Shown here piece by piece: positions 43,007 to 51,681 of a stretch of DNA of 64,000 nt. Position 1 is the first letter of the stretch. Every line of letters starts with the position of its first letter. Location: positions 2,108,001 to 2,172,000 of the forward strand of contig NZ_CP042806.1 of assembly GCF_008000815.1 (NCBI RefSeq), read 5' to 3'. The DNA is from Terriglobus albidus (GTDB taxonomy: Bacteria > Acidobacteriota > Terriglobia > Terriglobales > Acidobacteriaceae). The position numbers and the translations under genes were made by a program. A model generated the notes under the pieces. The model made no database searches. It had not been told where the DNA came from and worked only from the letters and a program-made list of their open reading frames with translations.

Positions 43007-43113
43007 AAAATTTTCCGGAAGGTGTAGCGTTGGGCTTGCGGCATCTATGAACGTTTTCCGCAATGAAAACGCCGCTCCGCTCTTCTACCCTAGCAACAGG
43101 GAAAAATGCTTTA
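43004..43113 (+). mobile_element. Palindromic TA-flanked element, copy 6
   Basis: The 110-bp copy has a diverged left end (TAGAAAATTTTCCGG) and right end GGGAAAAATGCTTTA. It keeps the CATCTATGAACGTTTTCCGCAATGAAAACGCC core. Its left TAG is the stop codon of the upstream gene. The right flank TAAGCAG would restore a TAA stop if the element were removed. Confidence 0.78.
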
Positions 43114-43186
43114 AGCAGCAGTTAATGCCCTTTCAGGTAGGCTGGAGTGAGAACGCTTCACGTACTCTGGCAGCCGGAGGGGCTAT

Positions 43187-44053
43187 TTGAACGATTATCT
43201 GTTGAGTGTCATCCTTGGCATCATCGAAGGATTGACTGAGTTTTTGCCGGTGAGTTCGACCGGACATCTGCGCATCGCCGAGGCGGTGCTGCATCTTTCG
43301 CTCGACGATGCCTACTGGAAGATGTACACCATTGTGATTCAGCTTGGCGCTATTCTGGCGCTGCTGCTGCTCTTCCGCCATCGCATCATCGGCTACCTGC
43401 ACACCTTCCCCAAAGGCAAGCGCGGCGATAAGACGGTGTTGACCCATCCGGTCTCGCTCACATTGATTGCTTTTGTCTGCACGGCGATTCCGGCAAAGAT
43501 TCTGGACAAGGTGATTGGAAAGAACCTGGAGAATCTGACGGTGATCGCCTGGGCGCTGGTGATTGGCGGCATCGTGATGTGGGTCGTCGATACATGGGCC
43601 TCGAAGCAGACCTCGCGTACCAACCATGTGGACAACATGTCCCTCGGCCAGGCCATCTGGGTCGGTCTATGCCAGATTCTCAGTGCGGCCGTGCCGGGCA
43701 CTTCGCGTTCGATGTCGACCATTGCAGCCGGCCAGCTTGCAGGAATGAACCGCGAGACAGCTCTGGAGTTCAGCTTCCTGATCTCGATCCCAACGATGAT
43801 CGCTGCGACCGGCTATTCGCTGCTGAAGGCGCTGCGTCCCAAGGCAGCGGCCGGCGAGACGCTGACGCCACTGGTGATGACCGGCCACGACTGGGTGGTG
43901 CTGGCGATTGGTTTTGTGGTTTCGTTTATCGTCGCGTACGGCGTTGTGGCATGGTTCCTCGCCTGGGTGCGGAACCGTGGATTTACGCCGTTTGCCATCT
44001 ACCGCATCATCGTAGGTGTTGCGCTGCTGGCATGGCTGAAGATGCACGTGTAG
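43187..44053 (+). CDS. uppP: Undecaprenyl-diphosphatase
   Basis: UppP (BacA) dephosphorylates undecaprenyl diphosphate to recycle the lipid carrier for cell-wall synthesis and confers bacitracin tolerance. The 288-residue multipass protein has the active-site motifs EGLTEFLPVSSTGH (residues 14-27) and VPGTSRSMSTI (about 166-176). The TTG start at 43187 has GGAGGGG upstream at good spacing. A terminator follows. Strong assignment. Confidence 0.96.
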   Translation: MNDYLLSVILGIIEGLTEFLPVSSTGHLRIAEAVLHLSLDDAYWKMYTIVIQLGAILALLLLFRHRIIGYLHTFPKGKRGDKTVLTHPVSLTLIAFVCTAIPAKILDKVIGKNLENLTVIAWALVIGGIVMWVVDTWASKQTSRTNHVDNMSLGQAIWVGLCQILSAAVPGTSRSMSTIAAGQLAGMNRETALEFSFLISIPTMIAATGYSLLKALRPKAAAGETLTPLVMTGHDWVVLAIGFVVSFIVAYGVVAWFLAWVRNRGFTPFAIYRIIVGVALLAWLKMHV

Positions 44054-44069
44054 CAGTTTATAGAGAGGC

Positions 44070-44096
44070 AAAGGCCCGCCATCCGGCGGGCCTTTT
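44070..44096 (+). terminator. Rho-independent terminator of uppP
   Basis: AAAGGCCCGCC-ATCC-GGCGGGCCTTT followed by T residues, 17 bp after the stop. Confidence 0.9.
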
Positions 44097-44163
44097 GTCT
44101 TCTCTGTTCACATTTTTGTGCGGAAGAAGAATCTTGATATACCGAAGATCGGGAGCGGATGCT

Positions 44164-44541
44164 ATGGCCTCAATGGAAGTAACGATGCGTTTGGCGAGCT
44201 ACGGAACCCTGGCGCCAGGCAAACCCAATCACTACGAACTGGCGGGGCTGAAGGGGCGCTGGCTGAAGGGTGTTGTTCGCGGCCATCTTTACGAGAGCGG
44301 ATGGGGAGCGGCTCTCGGCTATCCCGGCCTGATTCTCGATGAGAACGGGCCGGAGGTTACGGTGCACCTCTTCGAGTCTTCTGATCTGCCAGCGCACTGG
44401 GACCGCCTTGATGAGTTTGAAGGCCCTGGCTATGAACGTGTCGTGGTATCGGTGAGCACGGACGAAGGGGTTCTGGAAGCGTATCTCTATGCACTTGCTC
44501 CGGAGGCATCCGGCCCTCATCGGGTAATGTCTTTGGGCTAA
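44164..44541 (+). CDS. Gamma-glutamylcyclotransferase-like protein
   Basis: The 125-residue protein has the GGCT/AIG2-like fold signature YGTLAPGKPN near the start and the catalytic-type glutamate in LDEFEGPGYER. Members cyclise gamma-glutamyl groups or act on modified lysines; bacterial substrates are mostly unknown. GGGAG lies 8 bp upstream of ATG 44164. It stands alone between uppP and the PadR gene. Confidence 0.82.
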   Translation: MASMEVTMRLASYGTLAPGKPNHYELAGLKGRWLKGVVRGHLYESGWGAALGYPGLILDENGPEVTVHLFESSDLPAHWDRLDEFEGPGYERVVVSVSTDEGVLEAYLYALAPEASGPHRVMSLG

Positions 44542-44547
44542 GGTAAG

Positions 44548-44586
44548 AAGCAGATTTCTCCGCTGCGCTCCGAAATGACAAACAAA
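44548..44586 (+). repeat. Dispersed AGCAGATTTCTCC...GAAATGACAAACAAA repeat
   Basis: A single copy directly after the GGCT-like gene, nearly identical to the repeat at 21597. Confidence 0.6.
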
Positions 44587-44660
44587 GAACTCACTCAGAT
44601 AGGCGTGCCCGATCGACAGTTGACGAAGGCGTACGTAGTCATCTATTGTCTTCCCCTAAG

Positions 44661-45005
44661 ATGATTAGGGAAGATAGTGCGGATTCCGGCTCACTGCTCC
44701 AGGGGACCCTGGAGATGCTCGTTCTGAAGGCCCTCGCGCGGGGACCGCAGCATGGTTATGCGGTCGCGGAGTGGATCCACCATGTCTCACACCAGTTGCT
44801 GAAGGTGGAAGAAGGAGCGCTTTATCCCGCGCTCCATCGGCTGGAGATGCGTGGCTTTCTCAATGCAGAGTGGGGCGCCTCTGAAAACAACCGCCGCGCC
44901 AAGTTCTACCGGTTGACAGCTGAGGGAACGAAGCGACTTGACGCGGAGTCGCAGCGTTGGGCCAGGCTTTCGGCGGCAGTCGCGTTTGTCATGCAGTCTT
45001 CCTGA
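44661..45005 (+). CDS. PadR-family regulator of the adjacent permease
   Basis: The 114-residue protein has the PadR winged helix: TLEMLVLKALARGPQHGYAV, then VEEGALYPALHRLEMRGFL and the wing RAKFYRLTAEGTKRL. It lacks the long C-terminal dimer domain, as in PadR-s2. It lies 12 bp upstream of a giant permease gene, the usual arrangement for ADOP permeases in Acidobacteriota, so it very likely controls it. An upstream TTG at 44646 is a possible alternative start. Confidence 0.9.
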   Translation: MIREDSADSGSLLQGTLEMLVLKALARGPQHGYAVAEWIHHVSHQLLKVEEGALYPALHRLEMRGFLNAEWGASENNRRAKFYRLTAEGTKRLDAESQRWARLSAAVAFVMQSS

Positions 45006-45017
45006 GGAGGAACTACG

Positions 45018-47714
45018 ATGCTCCCTGCAATCAGCGCATTTTTTGGGCGTTTGCGTTCTCTGTTCCGCAAGCGTCGCATGGACCGCGAGATGTCCGAGGA
45101 ACTCGAGTTCCATCGGGAACGGCTGCGGGAGAAGTATCTCCAGGAAGGTATGTCGGAGTCCGCAGCAGAACGTGCCGCCCGCGTACGGCTCGGCGATGCG
45201 CGGCGTTGGCAGGAGCGGCTGCGTGAGGTATGGAGCTTCCGTCTCCTGGAAGAACTCATGCGCGACGTCAGGTTCTCCCTGCGTCTGCTCTGGAAATCGC
45301 CTGGATTCACTGCTGTGGCGATGGCGACGTTGGCACTTGGAGTGAGTGCAAATACCGCGGTGTTTGCGTTGATCGATAGTCTCTTGTTGCGTCCCCTGCC
45401 GGTACCGGCGGCACACGAGATGGTGGTGCTAGATCTGCTGGAGGACGGTTCACGGCCTGGTACTTCCTTCTGCACGCCGTTCTTCCGCAGCCTGGAAGGT
45501 CAGAGCGACGTCTTTCAGAATGTATTCGCATTCGTCAACGACACACTCCAGGTGCGGGCAGACTCGGGCAATGTCAGTGTCCATGGGGTGATGGTAAGTG
45601 GACAGTACTTTGCGGCAATGCAGGTGAAACCGCTATTGGGGCGTTACCTTACACCAGCCGACGACAAAGAGGGTGGAAGCCCCTCTGGATTTGCCGTCGT
45701 GATCAGTGAGCAGTTCTGGAAGAGCTGGTTCGACGGGGCTTCGGATGTGATTGGCCGGAAGTTGACGATCGCGAATGTTCCCTTCACCGTGGTCGGCGTA
45801 ATGCCTAAGAGATTTATGGGAGCGGATCCGACGCAGCAACCGCAGATCTATGCGCCGATGTCGGCGGATCCAATCATCGACGCTCCACGGGATCACCTCC
45901 ATGGTGGAACACACGCCTGGTGGCTTACGGTGATGGCCCGTCTGAGACCCAGTGTCGAACTTGATAAAGCGAATGCTGCCCTGCAAGCGGTTTCGACTTC
46001 CGTGTTGCTGGCATCGGGAGGGGAACCCGAGTGGATCAAGGATGAAGAGATGCATCACTTCCGGCTCGCGGCAGAATCGGGGTCCAACGGATTTGCGTAT
46101 GTTCGTTCAGTGTTCCGCAAGCCTTTGCTGACGATGTTCGCGATGTGTGGCGGATTGTTGCTGCTCGCTTGTCTGAATCTGGCAAGTCTCTTGCTGGCGC
46201 GTGGAGCCGTGCGAGAGCGTGAACTGGCAACGCGGCGAGCTTTAGGGGCTACACGAGCGCGGCTGGTCCGGCAACTCATGATTGAAAGTCTGCTGCTGGC
46301 GGCGCTCGGGACGGGACTTGGGGTGGCATTAGCGCCGATGGTGAGCCATGCACTTGCGGCGATGCTTTCAGGAGGAAACGGTCCCGACAGCATGGTTCTG
46401 GATGCATCCGCAGACTGGCGTCTCTATGGTTTTGCTGCGGCGGTTGCTTTGATCGCCTCAGTACTGATCGGGCTCGTACCCGCTCTACGCGCAACCGATG
46501 GAGATTTGAATGAACAGATCAAGAACGGGCAACATGCGCAACAGAGACATGCTCGAGCAAAACTGATCCCTCGTTTGCTGATGATCTCCCAGGTGGCGTT
46601 GGCGCTGATTCTGGTCTCTGGTGCGGCTTTGCTTGCGACCAGCCTGGTACGGCTGTATCGCACGGGGCTAGGATTTGATCCGCACGGTGTGGTTAACATT
46701 GCTTTCAGCATGGACAAGCAGCAGTTGGATGGCGATCAGTTGATGGAGATTTATCGACAGATCGAGGTAGGGCTGAAGGCCGCGCCCGGTGTCAAAGAGG
46801 TGAGTTTCCAATCCATCGTTCCTCTCTCCCATCGCAATTGGAATGGCACCTATAGCACGCCCGGAGGAGTACGTCAGCTTATCTGGCTGAATAGTGTCGG
46901 GCCGGAGTACTTCCACACGATGCGCATCGCGGTGGAGCAGGGACGCACGTTCACCTGGAGTGACTCAAAAGCATCGGGCATGAAGATTATCCTGAACCGC
47001 TCCGCCGCGAAGCGGTTCTTTCCGAAGGGAGATGTTGTCGGTCGTCAGATTATCGATCACGACAAGGGAGTTTATGAGGTCGTGGCTGTGGTTGGTGACG
47101 CCAAGTATCGTGATGTACGTGGGCCTGCAACCCCAGCCGGCTATGTCCCGATCCAGCAGGATCCGCAAAAGAAGCCGTCACTCAATGCGGTTGTGCGTGT
47201 CGATGGACCGTGGGCTCCACTGGTTCCATTTTCGCGGGAGCTGGCAGCTCGGTTGGCGCCCTCCATTCCAGCGCCTGTGATCCGTCCCATGGATGATGTC
47301 ATCGATACCTCAATCAGCACAGAACGGATGATGGCTCTGCTTGGAGTGTTTTTTGCAGGATGCTCGCTGTTGGTGACAGCGATCGGGCTCTACGGTACGC
47401 TCTCCTACACCACGGCGCGAAGGACGAACGAGATTGGAATCCGCATTGCCCTCGGCGCCCGGCGTCTGCGCGTGATGATGATGGTCTTCAGGGAAAACGC
47501 TGTCCTCGTTGTGATCGGCAGTGGAGCGGGATTGGCCGTAGCAGTGTCCCTCTCCACCATCTTGACGAGCTTTCTTTATGAAACTTCGACACGCGACCCA
47601 TGGATATTGGCGGCAGCGACCGTGACGTTGGTGTGTGTCGCGAGCGCAGCATCGATTCTGCCCGCACTGCGAGCGTCGTGGATCGATCCCATGCAGGCCA
47701 TTCGCGCTGAATGA
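45018..47714 (+). CDS. ADOP-type (acidobacterial duplicated orphan permease) FtsX/MacB-like permease
   Basis: The 898-residue protein has a cytoplasmic helical prefix (about 1-75, RMDREMSEELEFHRERLREK). Two MacB/FtsX-type units follow, each with periplasmic MacB-like core and FtsX helices (DVRFSLRLLWKSPGFTAVA near 80, then a second block from about 490, and a final helix cluster with TARRTNEIGIRIALGARR). No ATPase gene is adjacent, which is why this family is called orphan. Substrate unknown; export of peptides or lipids, or mechanotransmission, is inferred. A PadR gene precedes it. Confidence 0.92.
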   Translation: MLPAISAFFGRLRSLFRKRRMDREMSEELEFHRERLREKYLQEGMSESAAERAARVRLGDARRWQERLREVWSFRLLEELMRDVRFSLRLLWKSPGFTAVAMATLALGVSANTAVFALIDSLLLRPLPVPAAHEMVVLDLLEDGSRPGTSFCTPFFRSLEGQSDVFQNVFAFVNDTLQVRADSGNVSVHGVMVSGQYFAAMQVKPLLGRYLTPADDKEGGSPSGFAVVISEQFWKSWFDGASDVIGRKLTIANVPFTVVGVMPKRFMGADPTQQPQIYAPMSADPIIDAPRDHLHGGTHAWWLTVMARLRPSVELDKANAALQAVSTSVLLASGGEPEWIKDEEMHHFRLAAESGSNGFAYVRSVFRKPLLTMFAMCGGLLLLACLNLASLLLARGAVRERELATRRALGATRARLVRQLMIESLLLAALGTGLGVALAPMVSHALAAMLSGGNGPDSMVLDASADWRLYGFAAAVALIASVLIGLVPALRATDGDLNEQIKNGQHAQQRHARAKLIPRLLMISQVALALILVSGAALLATSLVRLYRTGLGFDPHGVVNIAFSMDKQQLDGDQLMEIYRQIEVGLKAAPGVKEVSFQSIVPLSHRNWNGTYSTPGGVRQLIWLNSVGPEYFHTMRIAVEQGRTFTWSDSKASGMKIILNRSAAKRFFPKGDVVGRQIIDHDKGVYEVVAVVGDAKYRDVRGPATPAGYVPIQQDPQKKPSLNAVVRVDGPWAPLVPFSRELAARLAPSIPAPVIRPMDDVIDTSISTERMMALLGVFFAGCSLLVTAIGLYGTLSYTTARRTNEIGIRIALGARRLRVMMMVFRENAVLVVIGSGAGLAVAVSLSTILTSFLYETSTRDPWILAAATVTLVCVASAASILPALRASWIDPMQAIRAE

Positions 47715-47732
47715 GCTGAGCTCGCCTTCCAA

Positions 47733-50063
47733 CTAGCGCTTGTTTTCACCGGCTGGAAGTGCAAATGCGATATATCCCTTCGATGTCGTCGGATTGGAGA
47801 CTCCTCCAGGAGGGATGTAGGCCCCCTCGGGATATGGCGTGCCGCCACCACTCACCGCGAAGAGGACATACTCGCGTCCATCAACTTCATAGACAGCAGG
47901 GACACCCTGCGATCCGTTGGGTAGGTCTTTGGTGAAGATCACCTTGCCGGTGGCGCTGTCCAGAACGTAAAGCCTCGAGTCGTTGCCGGCAAACAGCACC
48001 AGTCCGCCTGCAGTGGTCACGAAGCCACTCTTCGGATAGATATTTCCTCGCAGCTTGTCGCTGGGACCTGCCTGGGGAACATCGCCGTACGGCGTCTTCC
48101 ATTTGATCTTGCCGGTATTCAGGTCGTAGGCGGTGATGGTGCTCCAGGGCGGAGTGATGACGTAGGGCTCGTTGCCATATCCGGTCTTGTAACGGGAAGG
48201 AGGACCTTCGACATCATTCGGATAGGGCGGCTCACCCGTCAGCGATCGCATAAAGGCCTGTGTGGTTGCCGAAGGCGCCGAACCTAATGGTGCGAGGTCG
48301 GGCTGCTTGAGAAAGGCCATCAGATCATTCAGGGCTGGCGCCGGCAACGAAGAGAAGGACGGCATGGTCGCTCTGCCGCTGGTGATGGTGTTGCGCGTTG
48401 CTTCTATACCAAGCCGGCTGACAACGGTATCGAGCTCCGGTCCGCGATCGCCCTTTAGCTCCGGTCCGTGGCAGAACTGGCAGTTCTGCTCATAGACGGC
48501 GCGGCCCATCTGTTCCTGAGTAGGAATGCCGGTTCTGGGACGCACGTTGCGCGGCCGGCTCGGGATCAGGCCGCCTGTATTGGCCGTGGTTGACTCGCCG
48601 GCACGCACAAGCTTGATGATCGACGGCATGTCTTTGGAAAGGACATAGACGGTGCCGTCAGCCGCGTTTGCTCCGGTGCTGAAAAAGAGAGCACCGCCGT
48701 TCACACTGGGGAGGTTGATTGTGTCTGCGGTTGTCGACGGAGGCGTGTAGAAACCGGTTCTTGCTTTGGACAGGCGCTCTTTCCACCAGGGCACCTCTTC
48801 CGGCTTCATAAAGCCCTCGTACATATCTTTCACGGTCATGCCCTGGCGGGAGAACGGAGGCACAACCATGGGATAGGGCTGTGTCTTTGAGGTGACCTCG
48901 CCTGGAACATCGCTGGCTGGGACCGGGCGTTCTTCGATCGGCCATAGCGGTTTCCCGGTGAGCCTGTCGAAGACATACAGGAAGCCGTTCTTCGACGCCA
49001 GCGCGACCGCATCGACTGTCTTGCCGTTGTGCTTCACCGTGACGAGCTGTGGTGCTGAATCCGGGTCGTAGTCCCAGACGTCGTGGTGTACCGTCTGGTA
49101 GTGCCACAGATGTTTACCGGTGCGTGCATCGAGGGCCAGCAGGCAGTCGGCATAGAGATTGTTGCCCTTGCGGTCTCCACCGTAGAGCTCGTACTTGGCT
49201 GAGGCGACGGGGAAGTAGGCGATGCCGCGTTTGGGATCGACTGTAATCTCACCCCATACATCCACGCCGCCCATGTACTTGTACGCATCCTTCGGCCAAG
49301 ACTCGTATCCGAACTCGCCCGGACGTGGAATGGTGTGGAAGACCCAGAGAAGCTTGCCGGTCACCACGTCGAAGGCGCGGATGTCGCCGGGAGGCGCAAG
49401 GTATCCCTCACCGGTGGCGCTGCCAAGGATGATGATGTTCTCAAAGATGCGGCCGGGAGTGCGGGACGAGAGAGGCCGGGTAGCGCGGTCGAGCCCAATC
49501 TTCAGATCGAGTTTCCCGTGATCGGCAAAGGAGTCGACGAGCTGTCCGGTGCGTGCATCCAGAGCCTGGAGGTAACCGTTGGCAGAGACGAGCACGCGAC
49601 GGTCTTTGCGGTCTTTGCTCTCCCAGTAGTTGGCGCCGCGCATACCCGCGATGCCGGCAAAACGCGAAGGCGCATTGCCGGGAAGCGTAAAGGAATGGCT
49701 CCACAGCTCCTTGCCCGTCGTCGCGTCAACCGCCACCAGCGATCCTTGCTTCGCCGCTATATAGGCGATGTTGTCGATGACCAGAGGGCTGAAGGTGTAG
49801 GTGATGTCGTCACTGGTGAGATAGCTCCAGGCGACATCGAGCTTATTCACGTTGCCGGTATCGATCTGCTTTAGCGGCGAGTAGTGCGCACTCTCCGGTC
49901 CACCGAGATAGTCCTTCCAGCCAATAGGAGCCTGCTGCGCAGATGCAGCGGTACAGGCGCACGCCAGCAGAAACACTGTAGCGCTGAGTACGTGACCTGA
50001 GACTAAATGCGAAACGTGAGTTTGTCCGGAGCTTGCCCTCCGTGATGTTTGCGGGCCGTGCAC
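47733..50063 (-). CDS. PQQ-dependent dehydrogenase-like beta-propeller with an inserted cytochrome c motif
   Basis: The 776-residue protein has a signal peptide and a quinoprotein propeller (about 50-460, with repeated DATTGKELW, DARTGQL and DPKRGIAYF blade motifs). A c-type haem motif CQFCH near residue 527 follows, and then the propeller resumes (TAYDLNTGKIKW, YVLDSATGKVIF). It would oxidise an alcohol or sugar in the periplasm and pass electrons through its haem. PQQ synthesis genes are not in the window. GTG 50063 was chosen because GGAGGGG lies just upstream; ATG 50093 has no ribosome site. Confidence 0.85.
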   Translation of the reverse strand: MHGPQTSRRASSGQTHVSHLVSGHVLSATVFLLACACTAASAQQAPIGWKDYLGGPESAHYSPLKQIDTGNVNKLDVAWSYLTSDDITYTFSPLVIDNIAYIAAKQGSLVAVDATTGKELWSHSFTLPGNAPSRFAGIAGMRGANYWESKDRKDRRVLVSANGYLQALDARTGQLVDSFADHGKLDLKIGLDRATRPLSSRTPGRIFENIIILGSATGEGYLAPPGDIRAFDVVTGKLLWVFHTIPRPGEFGYESWPKDAYKYMGGVDVWGEITVDPKRGIAYFPVASAKYELYGGDRKGNNLYADCLLALDARTGKHLWHYQTVHHDVWDYDPDSAPQLVTVKHNGKTVDAVALASKNGFLYVFDRLTGKPLWPIEERPVPASDVPGEVTSKTQPYPMVVPPFSRQGMTVKDMYEGFMKPEEVPWWKERLSKARTGFYTPPSTTADTINLPSVNGGALFFSTGANAADGTVYVLSKDMPSIIKLVRAGESTTANTGGLIPSRPRNVRPRTGIPTQEQMGRAVYEQNCQFCHGPELKGDRGPELDTVVSRLGIEATRNTITSGRATMPSFSSLPAPALNDLMAFLKQPDLAPLGSAPSATTQAFMRSLTGEPPYPNDVEGPPSRYKTGYGNEPYVITPPWSTITAYDLNTGKIKWKTPYGDVPQAGPSDKLRGNIYPKSGFVTTAGGLVLFAGNDSRLYVLDSATGKVIFTKDLPNGSQGVPAVYEVDGREYVLFAVSGGGTPYPEGAYIPPGGVSNPTTSKGYIAFALPAGENKR

Positions 50064-50114
50064 TTTTCCCCTCCGTCTGAGAGCGCGTGTCATTGCAGGA
50101 GAGAATAGTACATT

Positions 50115-50150
50115 ACGCAATATATGTTGCGCATTGTGCAATATGCGGAA
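50115..50150. promoter_or_regulatory. Repeat-rich possible operator upstream of the PQQ dehydrogenase
   Basis: GCAATAT occurs at 50117 and 50138, exactly 21 bp (two helical turns) apart, with an imperfect dyad TTGCGCA...TGTGCAA between them. It lies 52-87 bp before the chosen start. Regulation is inferred only. Confidence 0.35.
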
Positions 50151-50192
50151 GCTGGCTTCTTTGAGGAATTGGGCGATCCGCCGGAGAGGTGC

Positions 50193-50612
50193 TTATGGAT
50201 TATTGGGGATGATGGGGGCTATCTGATCCGTGGTGGCATCCTGAACGAATACCTTGAACCAGGTGAGAAATCCGGCGCCCGGAATCTCACTCAGAACCGC
50301 ACTGGTGAGCGTATCGACCCTGGTCGTGTCAGGGCCGGCAAGCGTAGCCTCGGTGAGACGCGTCTGTATAAGCTTGATCCGGGCTGGGGTAAAGCCACGG
50401 TTCTGAATCGCCTGCCACAGTGGTGAGTCTTCACTGTCGATGGCTTCAAAGGTGCGAAAGAGCTCTTCCAGTTGCGGCCTAACCTCGGAAGCCCAGACGG
50501 ATTGAAAGAGTTCCACATCCTGCCTGATGCGGTTCTCTACCATGTCGTTCACGACGTTCATGATGAATGTCAGCAGAAAGAGAAACTTCTCTTTATTCTC
50601 GGGAAAGCTCAT
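50193..50612 (-). CDS. Helical protein of unknown function
   Basis: The 139-residue protein is predicted mostly helical, acidic and rich in Leu/Phe (FLFLLTFIMNVVNDMVENRIRQDVELFQ). It has no signal peptide. GAGGTGA lies just before ATG 50612. No family recognised. It stands alone between the PQQ dehydrogenase and the nuclease gene. Confidence 0.55.
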   Translation of the reverse strand: MSFPENKEKFLFLLTFIMNVVNDMVENRIRQDVELFQSVWASEVRPQLEELFRTFEAIDSEDSPLWQAIQNRGFTPARIKLIQTRLTEATLAGPDTTRVDTLTSAVLSEIPGAGFLTWFKVFVQDATTDQIAPIIPNNP

Positions 50613-50727
50613 CCGTCACCTCGATTACAGGCCAGCATAGCAACTCCTGGAGATCAGGTTTGCCAGGGGGTAAGTGACAGAGCCGGTATGGTTGTTGCCT
50701 GTGCGGGTAGGCAGGGGACGCTTTTGT

Positions 50728-51681
50728 TTACTTCTTTTGGGAGGTCTCTGAAACCGGATTCGCACTCCTGGTCCAGGCCGTATAGATCATGTCACGCAGC
50801 ATGCTTGCGGCGGCTGCAAGCCGTTCGCTGGTGAACTGCACTGCTTCCGGAGTGCCCTTTCCGTCGAAGCCGCCTGATTTCTCGATCTGATAGGTCTTTT
50901 CTACCAGCGTATGTGAGTGCCTGAGATAGGTAACATACGCAGCAAAGACATCCGTAAAAGTCTGAGGTGGAGCAACCAGCGCGGTGACATCCGACTGTTT
51001 GATGTTCGCTGGAAGAAAAATATTCTCCAGCTTTCCATGGACATTGTGACCGGGGACTGTATAGCGATCTGGGTTCTCCTGTACCCAGCCGTTGTAGTTG
51101 ATGCTGGTGTGCATGGGATTGCCGCCGTCGCCTACGTAGTGGCCCATCCATCCGGCATAGAAGACGATCGCGAGCTCGACGGGCTTGGTGTCCTCGTTCG
51201 CCTGAATCCGGCGACGATACTCACGCATGGCTGCCTCCAGGCGCTCGTAGACCTCCATCGCGGAATACGGCTGAAGACCAATCTTCTCCGGTGTAAAGTC
51301 GCCGGCTGTCTGTGGATGTGTAAGCTGATACGCCGCGAGGAGACGGATGTAATCCAATCGTTTATGGGGCAGTGGTCCTGCCATATCTGCCAGATCGAGC
51401 AGAATATAGTGTTCGGGGCGAAGCGTATCGTTCAGGTCGGCCCCTCCAAGAAGATTCCAGCGATCCGGTTCTGGGCCAAGATACTCTACGGCATTGATGT
51501 TTTCCGGCGTGTGCAGGAACGCTGGCATGTCTGCAGGAATTGCCATGGCAGCCGCACGGTTGATATAGAAGTGCCCTTCACGTCCCCAGGCGAAGGCGGG
51601 AATTGGCAGCAGCAGAGAGCCGAGTGTGAGCCCTGCTGCTGCTCGTACGAAGGACTTGCTCAGAGTAGCTATGCATTTCAT
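50728..51681 (-). CDS. S1/P1-nuclease/phospholipase C-like secreted enzyme
   Basis: The 317-residue product has a signal peptide, with cleavage near AFA. The mature N-terminus is WGREGHFYINRAA, the Trp1-metal-ligand pattern of S1/P1 nucleases and zinc phospholipases C. The later HYVGDGGNPMHTS motif fits the H...D...H zinc cluster. It probably hydrolyses nucleic acids, nucleotides or phospholipids in the periplasm. Its ATG overlaps the stop of the phosphatase gene (ATGA), so the two are coupled and likely form a phosphorus-scavenging pair. Confidence 0.8.
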   Translation of the reverse strand: MKCIATLSKSFVRAAAGLTLGSLLLPIPAFAWGREGHFYINRAAAMAIPADMPAFLHTPENINAVEYLGPEPDRWNLLGGADLNDTLRPEHYILLDLADMAGPLPHKRLDYIRLLAAYQLTHPQTAGDFTPEKIGLQPYSAMEVYERLEAAMREYRRRIQANEDTKPVELAIVFYAGWMGHYVGDGGNPMHTSINYNGWVQENPDRYTVPGHNVHGKLENIFLPANIKQSDVTALVAPPQTFTDVFAAYVTYLRHSHTLVEKTYQIEKSGGFDGKGTPEAVQFTSERLAAAASMLRDMIYTAWTRSANPVSETSQKK

